Under the pieces are notes generated by a model. The model did no database searches and was not told where the DNA came from. It was given only the letters and a program-made list of their open reading frames with translations. Below are positions 1-13,554 of a DNA stretch of 64,000 nt, one piece after another. Made by a program: the position numbers and the translations under genes. Source of the DNA: Beaufortia kweichowensis (lineage: Eukaryota > Chordata > Actinopteri > Cypriniformes > Gastromyzontidae); assembly GCA_019155185.1 (NCBI GenBank), contig CM032806.1:14223580-14287579 (forward strand). Direction: 5' to 3'. How positions within the stretch are numbered: position 1 is the first letter of the stretch; each line of letters begins with the position of its first letter.

Positions 1-2614
1 TTAATTGTTGAGCTCAAGTCATCATCCCTTCAATAATTTGTCACAAGATGTTGACTTCGAATAATAATTTCAAAATGTGACCTCAACTCATTATCACTTT
101 GTTTGTTCTGTTACATGATGTTGTGTTCAGGAATTCGTTTTAAACATTGACCTCAAGTGATTATCACTTTTTCTATTCTGTTTCATGATGTTGTCTGCAG
201 ATCATTGTTTTAAATGATGACCTCAAGTCATCATCACTTTTTTATTCTGTCACATGCTGTTGTCTTCTGATCATCATATAAGTGTAGACCTCAAGACATC
301 TTCACTTTACTATCCTGTCACGTGATGTTGTCTTCAGATAATTATTTTAAATTTTGACCTCAAGTCATTATCACTTTTTTATTCTGTTACATGATGTGTC
401 TCAGATAATCGTTTTTAATTTCTTTATTCTTTACTAGATGTTGTTTTCAGATCATCATTTTAAATGTTGATATCAAGTCATAATAATTTTTTATTCTGTT
501 AGATGATGTTGTCTTTAGATCATCATTTTAAATTTTGACGTCAAGTTATCATTACTTTATTTATTCTGTTAGATGATGTTGTCTTCAGATAATCATTTTA
601 AGTGTTGACCTCAAGTCATCATCACTTTTTTTATTCTGTTCCATAATGTTGTCTTCAGATAATCGTTTTAAATGTTGACCTCAAGTTATCATCACTTTGT
701 TACATCATGTTGTCTTCATATCATCGTTTTAAATGTTGACCAATGTCGTCATAACTATATGATTCTGTTGTCTTCAAATCATTGTTTTAAATATTGACCT
801 AAAATCGTAATCCTTTTCTATTCTGTCACATGATATTGTCTTCAGATCATTGTTTTAAATGTTGACCTCCAAGTCAAGTCATCACTTTTTTTATTCTGTT
901 ATATGATGTTGTCTCAAGATTATCGTTTTAAATATTGACCTGAAGTCATTATCATTTTACTATTCTGTTAATGTACATGATGTTGTGTTCAGATCATTGT
1001 TTTAAATGTTGAGCTCAAGTCATCATCCCTTTAATAATTTGTCACAAGATGTTGACTTCGAATAATAATTTCAAAATGTGACCTCAATTCATTATCACTT
1101 TGTTTGTTCTGTTACATGATGTTGTGTTCAGGACTTCGTTTTAAACATTGACATCAAGTGATTATCACTTTTCTATTCTGTTTCCATGATGTTGTCTGCA
1201 GATCATTATTTTAAATGTTGACCTCAAGTCATCATCACTTTTTTATTCTGTCACATGCTGTTGTCTTCTGATCATCATATAAGTGTAGACCTCAAGACAT
1301 CTTCACTTTACTATCCTGTCACGTGATGTTGTCTTCAGATAATTATTTTAAATGTTGACCTCAAGTCATCATCTTTTTTTTTATCTTTACAAGATGTTAT
1401 CTTTAGATCATCATTTAAGTGTTGACCTCAAGTCATCATCACTTTATTATTCTGTTACATGATGTCTGCAGATCATTGTTTTAATTGTTGACCTCAAGTA
1501 ATCATCACTTTTTTTATTCTTTTCCATAATGTTGTCTTCAGATAATCGTTTTAAATGTTGACCTCAGGTTATCATCACTTTGTTACATCATGTTGTCTTC
1601 AGATCATCGTTTTAAATGTTGACCTCAAGTCATCATCTTTTTTTTATTCTTTACTAGATGTTGTCTTTAGATCATCATTTAAGTGTTGACCTCAAGTCAT
1701 CATCACTTTCCTATTCTGTTACATGTTGTTGTCTTCAGATCATTTTAATTGTTGAACTCAAATCATAATCACTTTGTTTATTTTATTACATGATTTTATC
1801 TTTATACTATAGTTTTAAATGTTAACCTCAAGTCCCTCATCATTTAACTATTCTGTTACATGATGTTGTCTTCAGTTCATCGTTTTTTAAATGTTGACCT
1901 CTAGTCATCATCTTTTTTTATTCTTTACTAGATGTTGTCTTTAGATCATCATTTATGTGTTGACCTCAAGTCATCATCACTTTACTATTCTGTTACATGA
2001 TGTTGTAATCAGATCATTGTTTTAAATGTTGACCAAAGTCATCATCACTTTACTATCCTTTTACATGATGTTGTCTTCAGATCATCATTTAATTGTTGAG
2101 CTCAAGTCATCATCTCTTTAATAATTTGTCACAAGATGTTGACTTTGGATAATAATTTCAAATGTGAACCCAACTCATTATCACTTTTTCTATTCTGTTA
2201 CATGATGTTGTCTTCAGATCATCGCTTTTAAAATGTTAAATGTCAGTTCCATAATGTTGTCTTCAGATCATTGTTTTAAATGTTGACCTCAAGTCATCAT
2301 TGCTTTTTTATTCTGTTACATGATGTTTTCAGATAATCATTTTTAAATGTTGACCTCAAGTCATCATCACTTTGTTACATCATGTTGTCTTCAGATCACC
2401 GTTTTAAATGTTGAACTCAAATCATCATCATTTTGTTTATTTTGTTACATGATTTTATCTTTAGATCATAGTTTTAAATGTTAACCTCAAGTCCTCATCA
2501 TTTAACTATTCTGTTACATGATGTTGTCTTCAGATCATTGTTTTAAATGTTGACCTCAAGTCATCATCACTTTATTATTCTGTTACACAATGTTGTCTTC
2601 AGATCATTGTTTAC
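1..2614 (+). repeat. 68-bp minisatellite (satellite 1), block 1
   Basis: Tandem array of diverged monomers of about 64-70 bp. Each monomer carries the phrases TGTTACATGATGTTGTCTTC, AGATCATCGTTTTAAATG and TTGACCTCAAGTCATCATCAC followed by a T-rich stretch. The clean period, measured in block 3 between 49091 and 49159, is 68 bp. Because 68 is not a multiple of three, the small open frames through the array shift from monomer to monomer and do not look like genes. Some monomers are variants (for example AATAATTTGTCACAAGATG near 1040 and 2120) that recur in the same order in block 2, which shows larger duplicated segments. The array ends where ATCATTGTTTACAGGACTAATC begins the spacer. The left end lies outside the window. 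Confidence 0.95.
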
Positions 2615-3650
2615 AGGACTAATCTGTAAATGATTGGTTAGTTGGCAATGTCTGTATTTTGTTTGCCACTGTAGTGTGTGAAAGATTAAAGGGTGATTAT
2701 GGTGTAATTTGTATTTGATAAGGAAGATGAAGCAGCAAGATGACCTATGTAGAGAATAGTAAATTTAAATGTATTTGTTTATAATTTGTAAATAAAAGTA
2801 ATAATGACTAATGAGTCAATTTTGGTCCCACAAAACTCCCACCTTTTTAAACAATTTTCTGTATCAGAGTATCTGCAAGTAAGACAAATATCTTCTTGCT
2901 CTTGTGTAATATTTTACTAATATATAACAACAAGTGTTTTCCACACAAAATATTGAAGTGAACATTTACAATAATGAACAATTTAAATGCAGAGTAAATG
3001 TGCGAAATTTCTTGGAGATTCCTTGAGGGCCAACTCTGTCCAAATAGATGTCTTAGCAAACATATTCAACAAGTCTAACAGTGCTTCAAAGTGCTTCCTC
3101 ACATGCTTTAAAGAAGACCATCGTCATTCTTGTTCTCAAAAAACTCCTTATTACTATAGCAATGAATCGATCTTAATAAACTGCTTTTAGTGTCAAACGT
3201 GTCAAAAATTTTGCTTCGCCTCTCCCTAACTAACACCCTTGCATTTCTCCCTTGCCAGCCACATCACAAGCATTTCATCTCTTGACAACTCCTTTTCACA
3301 CTGTTTCACACTGACATTATTCTCAGTCCTGAAATAATGACTTTTAAAACAATTTGCTCTATCAGTGAGACGAGTATCTGCAAGTAAGACAAATTCATAT
3401 TCAACATCTCTTTAATTCTGACAGTGCTTCAAAGTGCTTCCCTCACATGCTTTAAAACAGTGATCAACATTTAAATTCATCATTTCACCATCATCATTCC
3501 TGTCCTCAAAAAACTTCTTATTACCATAGCAATAAATCGATCTTAATATTAATATTAATTTTAGTGTCAAACAAAATTTTTGCTTTTAATTGTAAATTGT
3601 TGATTAATTTTAATTGTTGTGCTTCTTGACCACTCATTTTCACAATCACA
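2615..3650. other. Spacer 1, copy 1 (no gene seen)
   Basis: This is about 1 kb of non-tandem AT-rich DNA between satellite 1 and satellite 2. A diverged copy lies at 21303-22440 between the same two repeat types. The short open frames here (under 75 codons) have no recognisable domain. Phrases such as AGTGCTTCAAAGTGCTTCC appear twice (about 3080 and 3428), so the spacer has a weak internal duplication of about 350 bp. Compared with the second copy it lacks about 30 bp near 3275. Confidence 0.8.
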
Positions 3651-6470
3651 TTATATTTTTGCTGTTACCATAACGGGTAAATTGGGTTAGCGTCAAACTA
3701 AGTTAGCTACTATATTCTTAAGAATATTAAGTATAGTATATTCTCTATTTGTCATCGCGAGGATGTGCAAGAAGTGAGATTAAATGTTCTACAGGCAGTT
3801 TTAAAGGCGATGAGCCATAACTTATTAGTAAATTGTAAACCTGGTGATGCAAATACTGTTAGCAAATCAAATTGCATTTCTTTACACTTGCTACCACAAC
3901 ATTACAGAGATGTACTGTGCTGTACTCGTTTTCTTTGTTTCTCAGCAGTGCAGTATATGTAACTCTTATAACCTCTTAAATCTCATTATTTCTTGCTATT
4001 GCTAACATAGGATTAGTATGAATCTAGGTTAGACACTTGATTTCTGCATCAGGGGAATCTGCTATAAGGAAGAAAACATATTCTTCAAGCGATTTCAACG
4101 GAGCTAAACAATAACTAAAGAGTAAAATACAAATCTAGTGATGCAGATTTTGCAAGTAAAGCTTTATTTTAAATTCCTTTCACATCATTACTGAGAAACA
4201 AAGTTTTAGCACTCGTTTTCCCTTTTTTACAGCAGTGCAGTATGTGGAAAAAGTAAAACTATTATATTTTTGCAGTTACCATATCGGGTAAAATGGGTTA
4301 GTGTCAAACTAAGTTATCTACTATATTTTTGTTTTGCTGAGCAAATGAGTATAAACAAAACACGAAATCAGTCATATTATACTTTTTTGCTATTAAAATG
4401 TGTTGTACTTAATTTCGATGGGGCTCAGCAATGCTTTTTAAGTATAACCTAAAAAAAACTCATTTTTCAAGCGATTTTGGTGTTTGTGAAGCAGTGCAGA
4501 GTGAGCAAAACATCAAACTAGTGTTAGGTGGTCTGCAAGTTAAGTTGTCTGCTCTGATGGTTAAAATCATTTATACATGAAATTATTGAAAACTGTGTTT
4601 TGCAATCACGTAATATATCGTTGACAGGCGAAACTAATACAAAATTTGCTTTGCACATGAAATTGTACTTGGCTTACTTTGTCATCGCCGGGATGTGCAA
4701 GACGAGAGATAAAATATTCTTTTGGGAATTTTAAAGGTGATGAGCGATAACTTATTATTTGCAAACCGTGTGATGCAAATACAGTTAGCAAATCAAACTG
4801 CATTTTTGTACATTTGCTACCACAAAATTACAGAAATGTAATGTGCTGTACTTGTTTCCTTTGTTTCTCAGCAGTGCAGCATATGTAACTCTTATAACCT
4901 CTTAAATCTCATAATTTCTTGCTATTGCCATCACTGAAACATAGCATTGGTGTGAAGCTAAGTTAGGCACTGGATTTCTGTATGGCTGAGCTTTTGCCAT
5001 CATTGATAATATTCGTATGAACCTATGTTCTACACTTGAATTCTGCGCATTTGAGCAGTGAAGTGTTAGAAAAACGCGAAAATAGGACAAAGACATTTTG
5101 CAAAGAAACTAGTCTTTGTACTATATTTTCATCTGCAGAATCTGCTATATGGAAGTAAACATGTTCAGCACGCGATTTCAACAGCGATTTCAATAACTAA
5201 TGCGGTTATTGTTATATAAGTTATATAATAACTGTTTTCTTACATCTTATACTTTTTTAGAGCAATGTATTCCACATTGCTTACATCTATGCAAAATGTA
5301 TGTGCAAAACGTGAAACTAAAGATCTTATTCACTTTTATTGTTACCATCCCGCGTAAATTGCGTTAGTGTCAAACTAAGTTAGCCGCTAGATTTTTGTAT
5401 TGCTGAGCAAGGGAGTAAGGAAAACGCGAAATGTGTGATGCAACAAGCAAATCCACCAAGGAATGGCTTAAAAGAAAGAAGGTTTGGGTCTAACTGGTGC
5501 GCGTGGGGCTGCAGGCTGTAAACACATCGATGTCATTTCTGGTTCAGTTGTGCTCTAAAAAAACAAACAAAAAGTTTATACATATATGCTCCTGACATCG
5601 AGTTTATATGTATGTGCATGCTGACCTCATGTGTATGCGCACGTGTTTATATATTTATTGGTATGAAAAGTATGAAAAAATATCCTGTGCCTTATAAGCA
5701 GCCAATGATTTTTTTTGTGCTGTACTTGTTACCATCACGGGTAAATTGGGTTTGTGTCTAAATAAGTTAGCCACTCTTTTTTTGCTAAGCAAGGAGTCAA
5801 AGCACAACACGAAATCACTGATATTATATTTTTTTGCTATTAATATGTTTCGAAAACAAATTCGATGATTTTTTTTAAGAATAACCTTGAAACATGTTTT
5901 CCAAGCGATTTTTGTGTTTGTGAAGCAATACACGGTGAGCAAAACAACAAACTAGGTGTTAGGTGTTCTGCAAGTTTGTTAAGTTGTCTGCTCTGATACT
6001 TAAATCAGTTAAAGATTAAATTATTAAAAAAACAATGGTCTGCAGTCATGTGAAATGACATCAACACGCGACACATATTACTGAAACATAGGATTAATTC
6101 ATTTCATTTCGGCACTCGATTTCTGTATTGCTGAGCAAAAGAAAAAATACAGATCCTTGTTGCCATCATTTTTAATTAGTATTATTGTGAAACTATGTTC
6201 TCCACTCGAATTCTGCACTTTTGAGCAGTGGAGTGTTAGGAAAACGCGAAAATAATACATGAAATATTATGTAAATGAAACTATACTTCGTTACTATTGT
6301 CATCAGGGGAATTTGCTATAAGGATGAAAACATATTCTTTACGCGATTTCTGCTGAGCAATAACTAAGAAGTAAAATGCTAAACTAATACCGCAGTTTTT
6401 CCAAGTAAAGCTGAGAACAACGTTCTGCACTCGTTTTCTTGTTGCATCTAATTGTTCTCAGAGGGACATT
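3651..6470 (+). repeat. Two-module satellite (satellite 2), diverged block
   Basis: About three diverged copies of the satellite 2 unit are present. The module A marker near GGCGATGAGCC is at about 3807 and again, altered, near 4736, giving a spacing of about 930 bp. Module B phrases such as TACCATATCGGGTAAAATGG (4278) and AAGCAGTGCAG (about 4490) follow in the same order as in the main array. Copies from 4900 to 6470 are more decayed and contain extra phrases (5615-5725) also found at 42106-42230. Open frames of 60-65 codons here match those of the main array only because the DNA is homologous. Confidence 0.85.
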
Positions 6471-7379
6471 AAACGCATCATTGGTATGATTAAAGAATCG
6501 TTTTTGATTGTAGTTTGTCCATATAATTTATTATATATAGTATAATTTATTACACATTTTTCGAAAGGATCTATTCTATTCCCTTTTTCATTGCCTTGCA
6601 CGAATGGGTGGGGCTCTGACAGAAGCACCCTCATTCCATGATGTTAGAAATTTCAAATGACACTAAATTTTCCTTTAAATAACACCTGTGGGTTTAATAA
6701 AGCACTCATATTCTTTACTATTGTCAATGGTATTCCATTTTTACACCCAATGCATACACCAACCTCCTCACATTAGTCTACTAATGTAATGCTTCAGTCT
6801 AAAATTGCCTATGAAGCTAAACACTTAGCTTGAACAATAAGGGTCTTACATCTTTGTCCACGTTAGTGTGGATCTGTTAATGTTAGTAAATGGATCTGGA
6901 ACTATAATTACTTGGTTGTGGTAATTTTTTCCCATTCATACCATTGATTACTTTGTGATGTTTCCCATAAAACATCTAGTTCGATATTTTCTTCATACAT
7001 GCAGTTATTTCTACATTTCAATGTTGTTTTCAATTCAATGCTAGTTCAGTTGTATTTAAATTGTTACTGGGTCTCGATGAGGGCTGAAAAGTCGATGGAA
7101 GGGAAGTGTGGTTGAGTTATACAGTAATGGTGTTGACTGTAGCTTGAACTTGCAACTAGTATTTGATGACCAGGTATGTTTTCACTACATTACATTTCAT
7201 TACATAGTACATTATTTTCAATTCTTGATTGTCTTTGTACGTTCGTTTCAAGTTTGTCTCCTCTCTTTGTTTTTATTTTGGAATTTTTGTGCAGTGGTTC
7301 AGATGTTACTAGGTTTTGCATCCTTCCACTTGGACTTCTGCTGTCACTACTTTATATAGGGTCTCTTCTAGGGTTTCAT
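6471..7379. other. Unassigned AT-rich interval (no gene seen)
   Basis: Between the end of the first satellite 2 block and spacer 2, I see no tandem repeat, no recognisable protein and no RNA gene. The open frames at about 7108-7394 overlap one another in low-complexity T-rich sequence and show no domain. Confidence 0.5.
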
Positions 7380-7808
7380 TGCACTTTCTCCTGAACACCC
7401 TTAGATATTTAGCCCCCGACAGCATGTATGTGCCAGTAACAAAGAAATTAAAAGATGTTGTTTGATCAGTTGCTTGAGGTCTACCTTTCACACTACGACC
7501 ACTTGATAAGCTCAAACTGCAAATAGAGTACAAGCTAAAACTTATTTATCTCTTGTACCTCCTGAACGATATAATGAGCTGCAAATCCTCTTTTCATCCA
7601 AATGACTAGGAATTTATTTCTGTGTCACAACCCCCATTTCTTTGTCAAAAGGGACCATTTGTATTCCTAAACATACTAGGCTAATAGTGATCAATAGGCA
7701 CTGCCTGAGATGTTTCATCAGTACAGTGGGGGGTTAAAGGTTGTCTTCTGATTGGTCAGTTTGATAGTATTAGGTTTGTATTATATGGATATTGTGTTGG
7801 ATGTCACA
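7380..7808 (+). repeat. Spacer 2, copy 1 (dispersed or duplicated segment)
   Basis: This segment is closely matched at 42780-43185. Both contain TGTGCCAGTAACAAAGAAAT, TTGTTTGATCAGTTG, TGTGTCACAACCCCCATTTC and GCACTGCCTGAGATGTTTC in the same order. The second copy has a block of about 30 bp that is absent here. Both lie downstream of satellite 2 and upstream of satellite 1. I do not recognise the sequence. It could be a relic of an LTR or another transposon, or simply part of the duplicated module. Confidence 0.75.
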
Positions 7809-7834
7809 TGCTCAAGAAAGGATAAAAAAATCTC

Positions 7835-7890
7835 ATCAGTCATCATCACATTTTTTATTCTGTTACAGGATGTTTTAAATGTTGACCTTA
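7835..7890 (+). repeat. Satellite 1, fragment left of the solo LTR
   Basis: About one monomer of the 68-bp minisatellite (TCATCATCAC, then TTCTGTTACAGGATG, then AAATGTTGACCT) runs up to the solo LTR. The array resumes directly on the other side at 8520. Confidence 0.8.
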
Positions 7891-8519
7891 TGGTATATTT
7901 TTATGATATATGCATATGATTATATGGAATATTTTATATGCACATGGTATATTTGTATTACACAAATAGAATGATATCTTAAATGAGCACTAAAGCACTG
8001 GAGCACATATATGGCATGAAAAGAGCAAACACATAGAGTAAAGAACACAGTGGTAATAGGAACATAGAGGTACAGAATAACACCACTGGGTACGTAGGTA
8101 CCAGGCACGAACATAGAAGGCACGTGCTGCACATACTGCTTATAATGTTAACATGTTGATATATGCAGATATATGTATATGATTTAACAATGAAATACCA
8201 ATCCAGGGATGCCTTGCCACCATTATACTATAAGAACAGAGAAATAAGAAACCAAGGGGGCATGCCTAAAAAGGAATAATCCAATAAGAGAAGATAATAG
8301 TAGCAGACCAAGGAAAGGGGGTGGCTAAAGAGAAAAGGTAAATCATTTGTCACAAAGAAATGGAATAAAGTAAGGAGTAGGAGACTGTAAGATCAGATGC
8401 TCTTGGATGTTCTTTGGTATATCAGCTTTGTTGGCTCGAGCAATAAAGTTTGACTTTTGGCACCTGGAACCTTCTTTCTTGGTGATTTTTTGGATAGTGA
8501 GGGATCATTTTCCACAACA
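7891..8519 (+). mobile_element. Candidate solo LTR of a retrovirus-like element
   Basis: This 629-bp block starts with TG (TGGTATATTT), ends with CA (CCACAACA) and interrupts satellite 1. It is flanked by ACCTTA on the left (7885-7890) and ACCTCA on the right (8520-8525), a 6-bp target duplication with one mismatch. A polyadenylation signal, AATAAAG, lies at 8442-8448 inside CAATAAAGTTTGACTTTTGG, followed by a pyrimidine-rich CTTCTTTCTTGG stretch, which is the layout of the R/U5 end of a retroviral LTR on the plus strand. There is no internal coding region, as expected after LTR-LTR recombination. The family is not identified. Small open frames inside it (such as 8407-8595) look like chance. 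Confidence 0.6.
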
Positions 8520-9287
8520 ACCTCAAGTTAAATCATCATCACTTTTTTCATTGATTTATATGATCTTGTCTTTAGATGATTGCTTTAAATGTTGACCTCA
8601 AGTCAGGTCATCATCACTTTTTTATTCTGTTACATCATGTTGTCTTCAAGTCATCGTTTTAAATGTTGAACTCACTTTATCATCACTTAACTATTCTGTT
8701 ACATGATGTTGTCTTCAGATCAATGTTTAAATGTTTACCTCCAAGTCAAGTCATCATCATTTTACTATTCTGTTACATGATGTTGTGTTCAGATCGTTTT
8801 CTTTAATGTTGACCTCAAAGTCAAGTCATCATAATTTTACTATTCTTTTACATGATGTTGTCTTAAAAGTTGACCTCAAGTCATTATCACTTTTGTATTC
8901 TGTTACATGATGTTGTCTTCAGATCATTGTTTAAATGTTGACCTCAAGTCATTTTCACCTTTTTATTCTGTTACAAGATGTTGTCTTCAGACCACCGTTT
9001 TAAATATTGCCCTCAAGTAATCATCACTTTTTTCATTATTTACGTGATGTTGTCTTTAGATCATCGTTTTAAATGTTGAACTCAAGTCGTCATCACTTTT
9101 TTTGTTCTGTTACATGAAGTTGTCTTCATATTATTGTTTAAGTGTTGATCTCAAGTCAAGTCATCATCACTTTACTATTCTGTTGCATGATGCTGTCTTC
9201 AGATCATTGTTTAAATGTTGACCTCAAGTCATATCCACTTTTTTATTCTGTTACATGATGTTGTTTTCAGATCAGCATTTTAAATGT

Positions 9288-11860
9288 TGACCATACATCA
9301 TCATAACTTTACTATCCTGGTACATGATGTTGTCTTCATACCATTGTTTTAAATGTTGACCTCAAGTCTTCATCTCTTTTCTTTCCATGATGGAAAGAAA
9401 TCCCATGATTTGTTTCATTCTTTCCATGATGTTGTCTTCCTATCATCGTTATAAATTTCGACCTAAAGTCATTATCACTTTTTTTAATTCTGTTTTATGA
9501 TGTCATCATTTTTTTTTTGTGTTACATGATGTTGTCTTTAGATCATCGTTTTAAATGTTGACCTCAAGTCACATTCACTTTTTTCATTCTGTTACATGAT
9601 GTTGTATGTTCATCTTTTTAAATGTTGACCTCAAGTCAGGTCATCATCACTTTACTATTCTGTTACATGATGTTGTCTTCAGATCATTGTTTAAATGTTG
9701 ACCTCAAGTCAAGTCATCATCACTTTACTATTCTGTTACATGATGCTGTCTTCAGATCAATGTTTATATGTTGACCTCAAGTCATCATCACTTTTTTCAT
9801 TGTTTTACTTGATGTCGTGTTCAGATAAGCATTTTAAATGTTGAACTCAAGTCAAATCACTTTTTTATTCTGTTACATGATGTTGTTTCCAGATCAGGAT
9901 TTTAAATGTTGACCATACATCATCATAACTTTACTATCCTGGTACATGATGTTGTCTTCATACCATTGTTTTAAACGTTGACCTCAAGTCTTCATCTCTT
10001 TTCTTTCCATGATGGAAAGAAATCGCATGGTTTCTTTCTTTCCATGATGTTGTCTTCATATCATCATTATAAATGTCGACCTAAAGTCAATATCACTTTT
10101 TTAAATTCTGTTTTATGATGTTTTCTTCAGATCATCATTTTAAATGTTAACCTCAAGTGAAGTCATCATCACTCTACTATTCTGTTACTTGATCTTGTCT
10201 TCAGATCTTTGTTTTAAATGTAGACCGCAAGTCATCATTATTTTTTTTTTGTGCTACATGACGTTGTCTTCAGATCATCGTTTTAAATATTGCCCTCAAG
10301 TAATCATCACTTTTTTATTCTTTTACAAGATGTTGTCTTTAGATCATTGTTTTAAATGTGGAACTCAAGTCATCATAGCTTTTTTATACTGTTACATAAT
10401 GTTGTCTTCAAATCATAATTTTAAATGTTTACCTCAAGTCAACATCACTTTACTATTCTGTTACATGTCTTAAGATCATCATTGAAATGTTGACCTCAAG
10501 TCAAATCACTTTTTTATTCTGTTACATGATGTTGTTTTCACATCAACATTTTAAATGTTGACCATACATCATCATAAATTTACTATCCTGGTACATGATG
10601 TTGTCTTCATACCATTGTTTTAAATGTTGACCTCAAGTCTTCATCTCTTTTCTTTCCATGGTGGAAAGAAATCCCATGATTTCTTTCTTTCTTTCCATGA
10701 TGTTGTCTTCATATCATCATTATAAATGTCGACCTAAAGTCAATATCACTTTTTTAAATTCTGTTTTATGATGTTTTCTTCAGATCATCATTTTAAATGT
10801 TAACCTCAAGTGAAGTCATCATCACTCTACTATTCTGTTACTTGATCTTGTCTTCAGATCTTTGTTTTAAATGTAGACCGCAAGTCATCATAATTTTTTT
10901 TTTGTGCTACATGACGTTGTCTTCAGATCATCGTTTTAAATATTGCCCTCAAGTAATCATCACTTTTTTATTCTTTTACAAGATGTTGTCTTTAGATCAT
11001 TGTTTTAAATGTGGAACTCAAGTCATCATAGCTTTTTTATACTGTTACATAATGTTGTCTTCAAATCATAATTTTAAATGTTTACCTCAAGTCAACATCA
11101 CTTTACTATTCTGTTACATGTCTTAAGATCATCGTTGAAATGTTGACCTCAAGTCAAATCACTTTTTTATTCTGTTACATGATGTTGTTTTCACATCAGC
11201 ATTTTAAATGTTGACCATACATCATCATAAATTTACTATCCTGGTACATGATGTTGTCTTCATACCATTGTTTTAAATGTTGACCTCAAGTCTTCATCTC
11301 TTTACTTTCCATGATGGAAAGAAATCCCATGGTTTCTTTCTTTCTTTCCATGATTTTGTCTTCATATCATCATTATAAATGTTAACCTCAAGTGAAGTCA
11401 TCATCTTACTATTCTGTTACTTGATCTTGTCTTCAGATCATTGTTTAAGTGTTGACCTCAAGTCTTCCTCATTTAACTATCATGTCACATTGATGTTGTC
11501 TTCAGAACATCGTTTTAAATATTGCCCTCAAGTCATCATCACTTTTTTCATTATTTACGTGATGTTGTCTTCAGATCATCATTTTAATTGTTGACCTCAA
11601 GTCATCATCACTTTTTTATTTTTTTACAAGTTGTTGTCTTTACATCATTGTTTTAAATGTTGACCTCAAGTCAATTCACTTTTTTATTCTGTTACATGAT
11701 GTTGTTTTCACATCAGCATTTTAAATGTTCATCATAACTTTACTATCCTGGTACATGATGTTATCTTCATACCATTGTTTTAAATGCTGACCTCAAGTCT
11801 TCATTTCTTTTCTTTCCATGATGGAAAGAAATCCAATGATTTCTTTCTTTCTTTCCATGA
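9288..11860 (+). repeat. ~650-bp higher-order repeat of satellite 1
   Basis: The phrase GACCATACATCATCAT recurs at 9288, 9911, 10560 and 11213, giving steps of 623, 649 and 653 bp. A shortened further copy ends near 11860. Each unit holds about ten 68-bp monomers plus one marked by a short palindrome, TTCTTTCCAT-G-ATGGAAAGAA, or a close variant. The 10144-10473 and 10797-11126 segments encode the same 109 residues, so these two units are nearly identical and recent. Confidence 0.85.
9379..9399. repeat. Short palindrome marking the higher-order repeat
   Basis: A perfect 10-bp inverted repeat with a 1-base centre, TTCTTTCCAT-G-ATGGAAAGAA. The same or near-identical palindromes occur near 10000, 10650, 11310, 11810, 16840 and 17495, each time once per higher-order unit. 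Ordinary monomers lack it. Confidence 0.8.
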
Positions 11861-13554
11861 GGTTGTCTTCACATCATCATTATAAATGTCGACCTAAAGT
11901 CATTATCACTTTTTTAAATTCTGTTTTCTTCAGATCATCATTTTAAATGGTGACCTCAAGTGAAGTCAATCATCACTCTGTTGTCTTCAAGTCATTCTGT
12001 TATTTGATCTTCTCTTCAGATCTTTGTTTTATATATTGATATATTCTGTTACACGTTGTTGTTTTCATGTTATTGTTTAAATGTTGACCTTAAGTCATCA
12101 TAACTTTTAAATGATTTACACGATATTGTCTTCACATCATTGTTTTAAATGTTGACCTCAAGTCAAGTCATCATCATTTAATGACTTGAGGTCAAAATTT
12201 AAAAGTTGTCATCAAGTCATCATCACTTTTTTTATTCTGTTACATCACATTGTCTTCAGGTCATCATTTTAAATGTTGAAATCACTTTATCATCATTTAA
12301 CTATTCTGTTACATTAAGTTGTCTTCAGATCATTGTTTAAATGTTGAACTCAAGTCGTCAACACTTTTTTTTATTCTGTGACATGATATTGTTTTCAGAT
12401 CATTGTTTTAAATGTTGACATCAAGTCATCATTATTTTTTTTTGTGTTACATGATGTTGTCTTCAGATCATCGTTTTAAACGTTGACTTCAAGTCGTCAT
12501 CACTTTTTTTATTCTGTTGCATGAAGTTGTCTTCAGATCATTGTTTAAATGTTGACCACAAGTCAAGTCCTCATCACTTTACTATTGTGTTACATGATGC
12601 TGTCTTCATTTCATCACTTTTTTGACATGATATTGTTTTCAGATCATTGTTTTAAATGTTGACATCAAGTCATCATTATTTTTTTTTGTGTTAGATGATG
12701 TTGACTGCAGATCATTGTTTTAATTGTTGACCTCAAGTCATCATCACTTTTTTTATTCTGTTACATCATGTTGTCTTCAGATCATCTTTTTAAATGTTGA
12801 CCTCACGTCACCATCAATTATCTATACTGTTACATCATGAAAAACTTTTTTATTCTTTTAGATTATGTTTTATTCAGGTCATCGTTTTAAATTTAAAATA
12901 AGACATCATCACTTTTTATTCTGTTGGATGATGTAGTCTTCCGATACCTGTTTTAAATTTTGACCTCAAAGTCAAGTCATCATTATTTCACTGTTATGTT
13001 ATATAATGTTGTCTTCAGATCATCGTTTTAAATGTTGAACTCAAGTCATCATAGCTTTTTTATACTGTTACATAATGTTGTCTTCAGATCATAATTTTAA
13101 ATGTTGACCTCACGTCACCATCACTTAACTATACTGTTACATCATGAAAAACTTTTTTATTCTTTTAGATTATGTTTTATTCAGGTCATCGTTTTAAATA
13201 TTGACCTAAAGTCGTAATCCTTTGTCTATTCTGTTACATGATGTTGTCATCAGATCATCGTTTTAAACACTGACCTCTAGTGATTATCACTTTTTCTATT
13301 CTGTCACATGATGTTGTCTTCAGATCATTGTTTTAAATGTTGACCTCCAAGTCAAGTCATCACTTTTTTTATTCTATTATATGATGTTGTCTTAAGATTA
13401 TCGTTTTAAATATTGACCTGAAGTCATCATTATTTTACTATTCTGTTGATGTACATGATGTTGTGTTCAGATCATTGTTTTAAATGTTGAACTTAAGTCA
13501 AGTCATCATCATTTTACTTCTCTGTTACATGATGTTGTCTTCAGATCATCATTT

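Noticed and set aside
1..2614. CRISPR array, because of regular short repeats
   Set aside because: The units are directly adjacent 68-bp monomers without unique spacers, diverged from each other, and the surroundings are clearly vertebrate.
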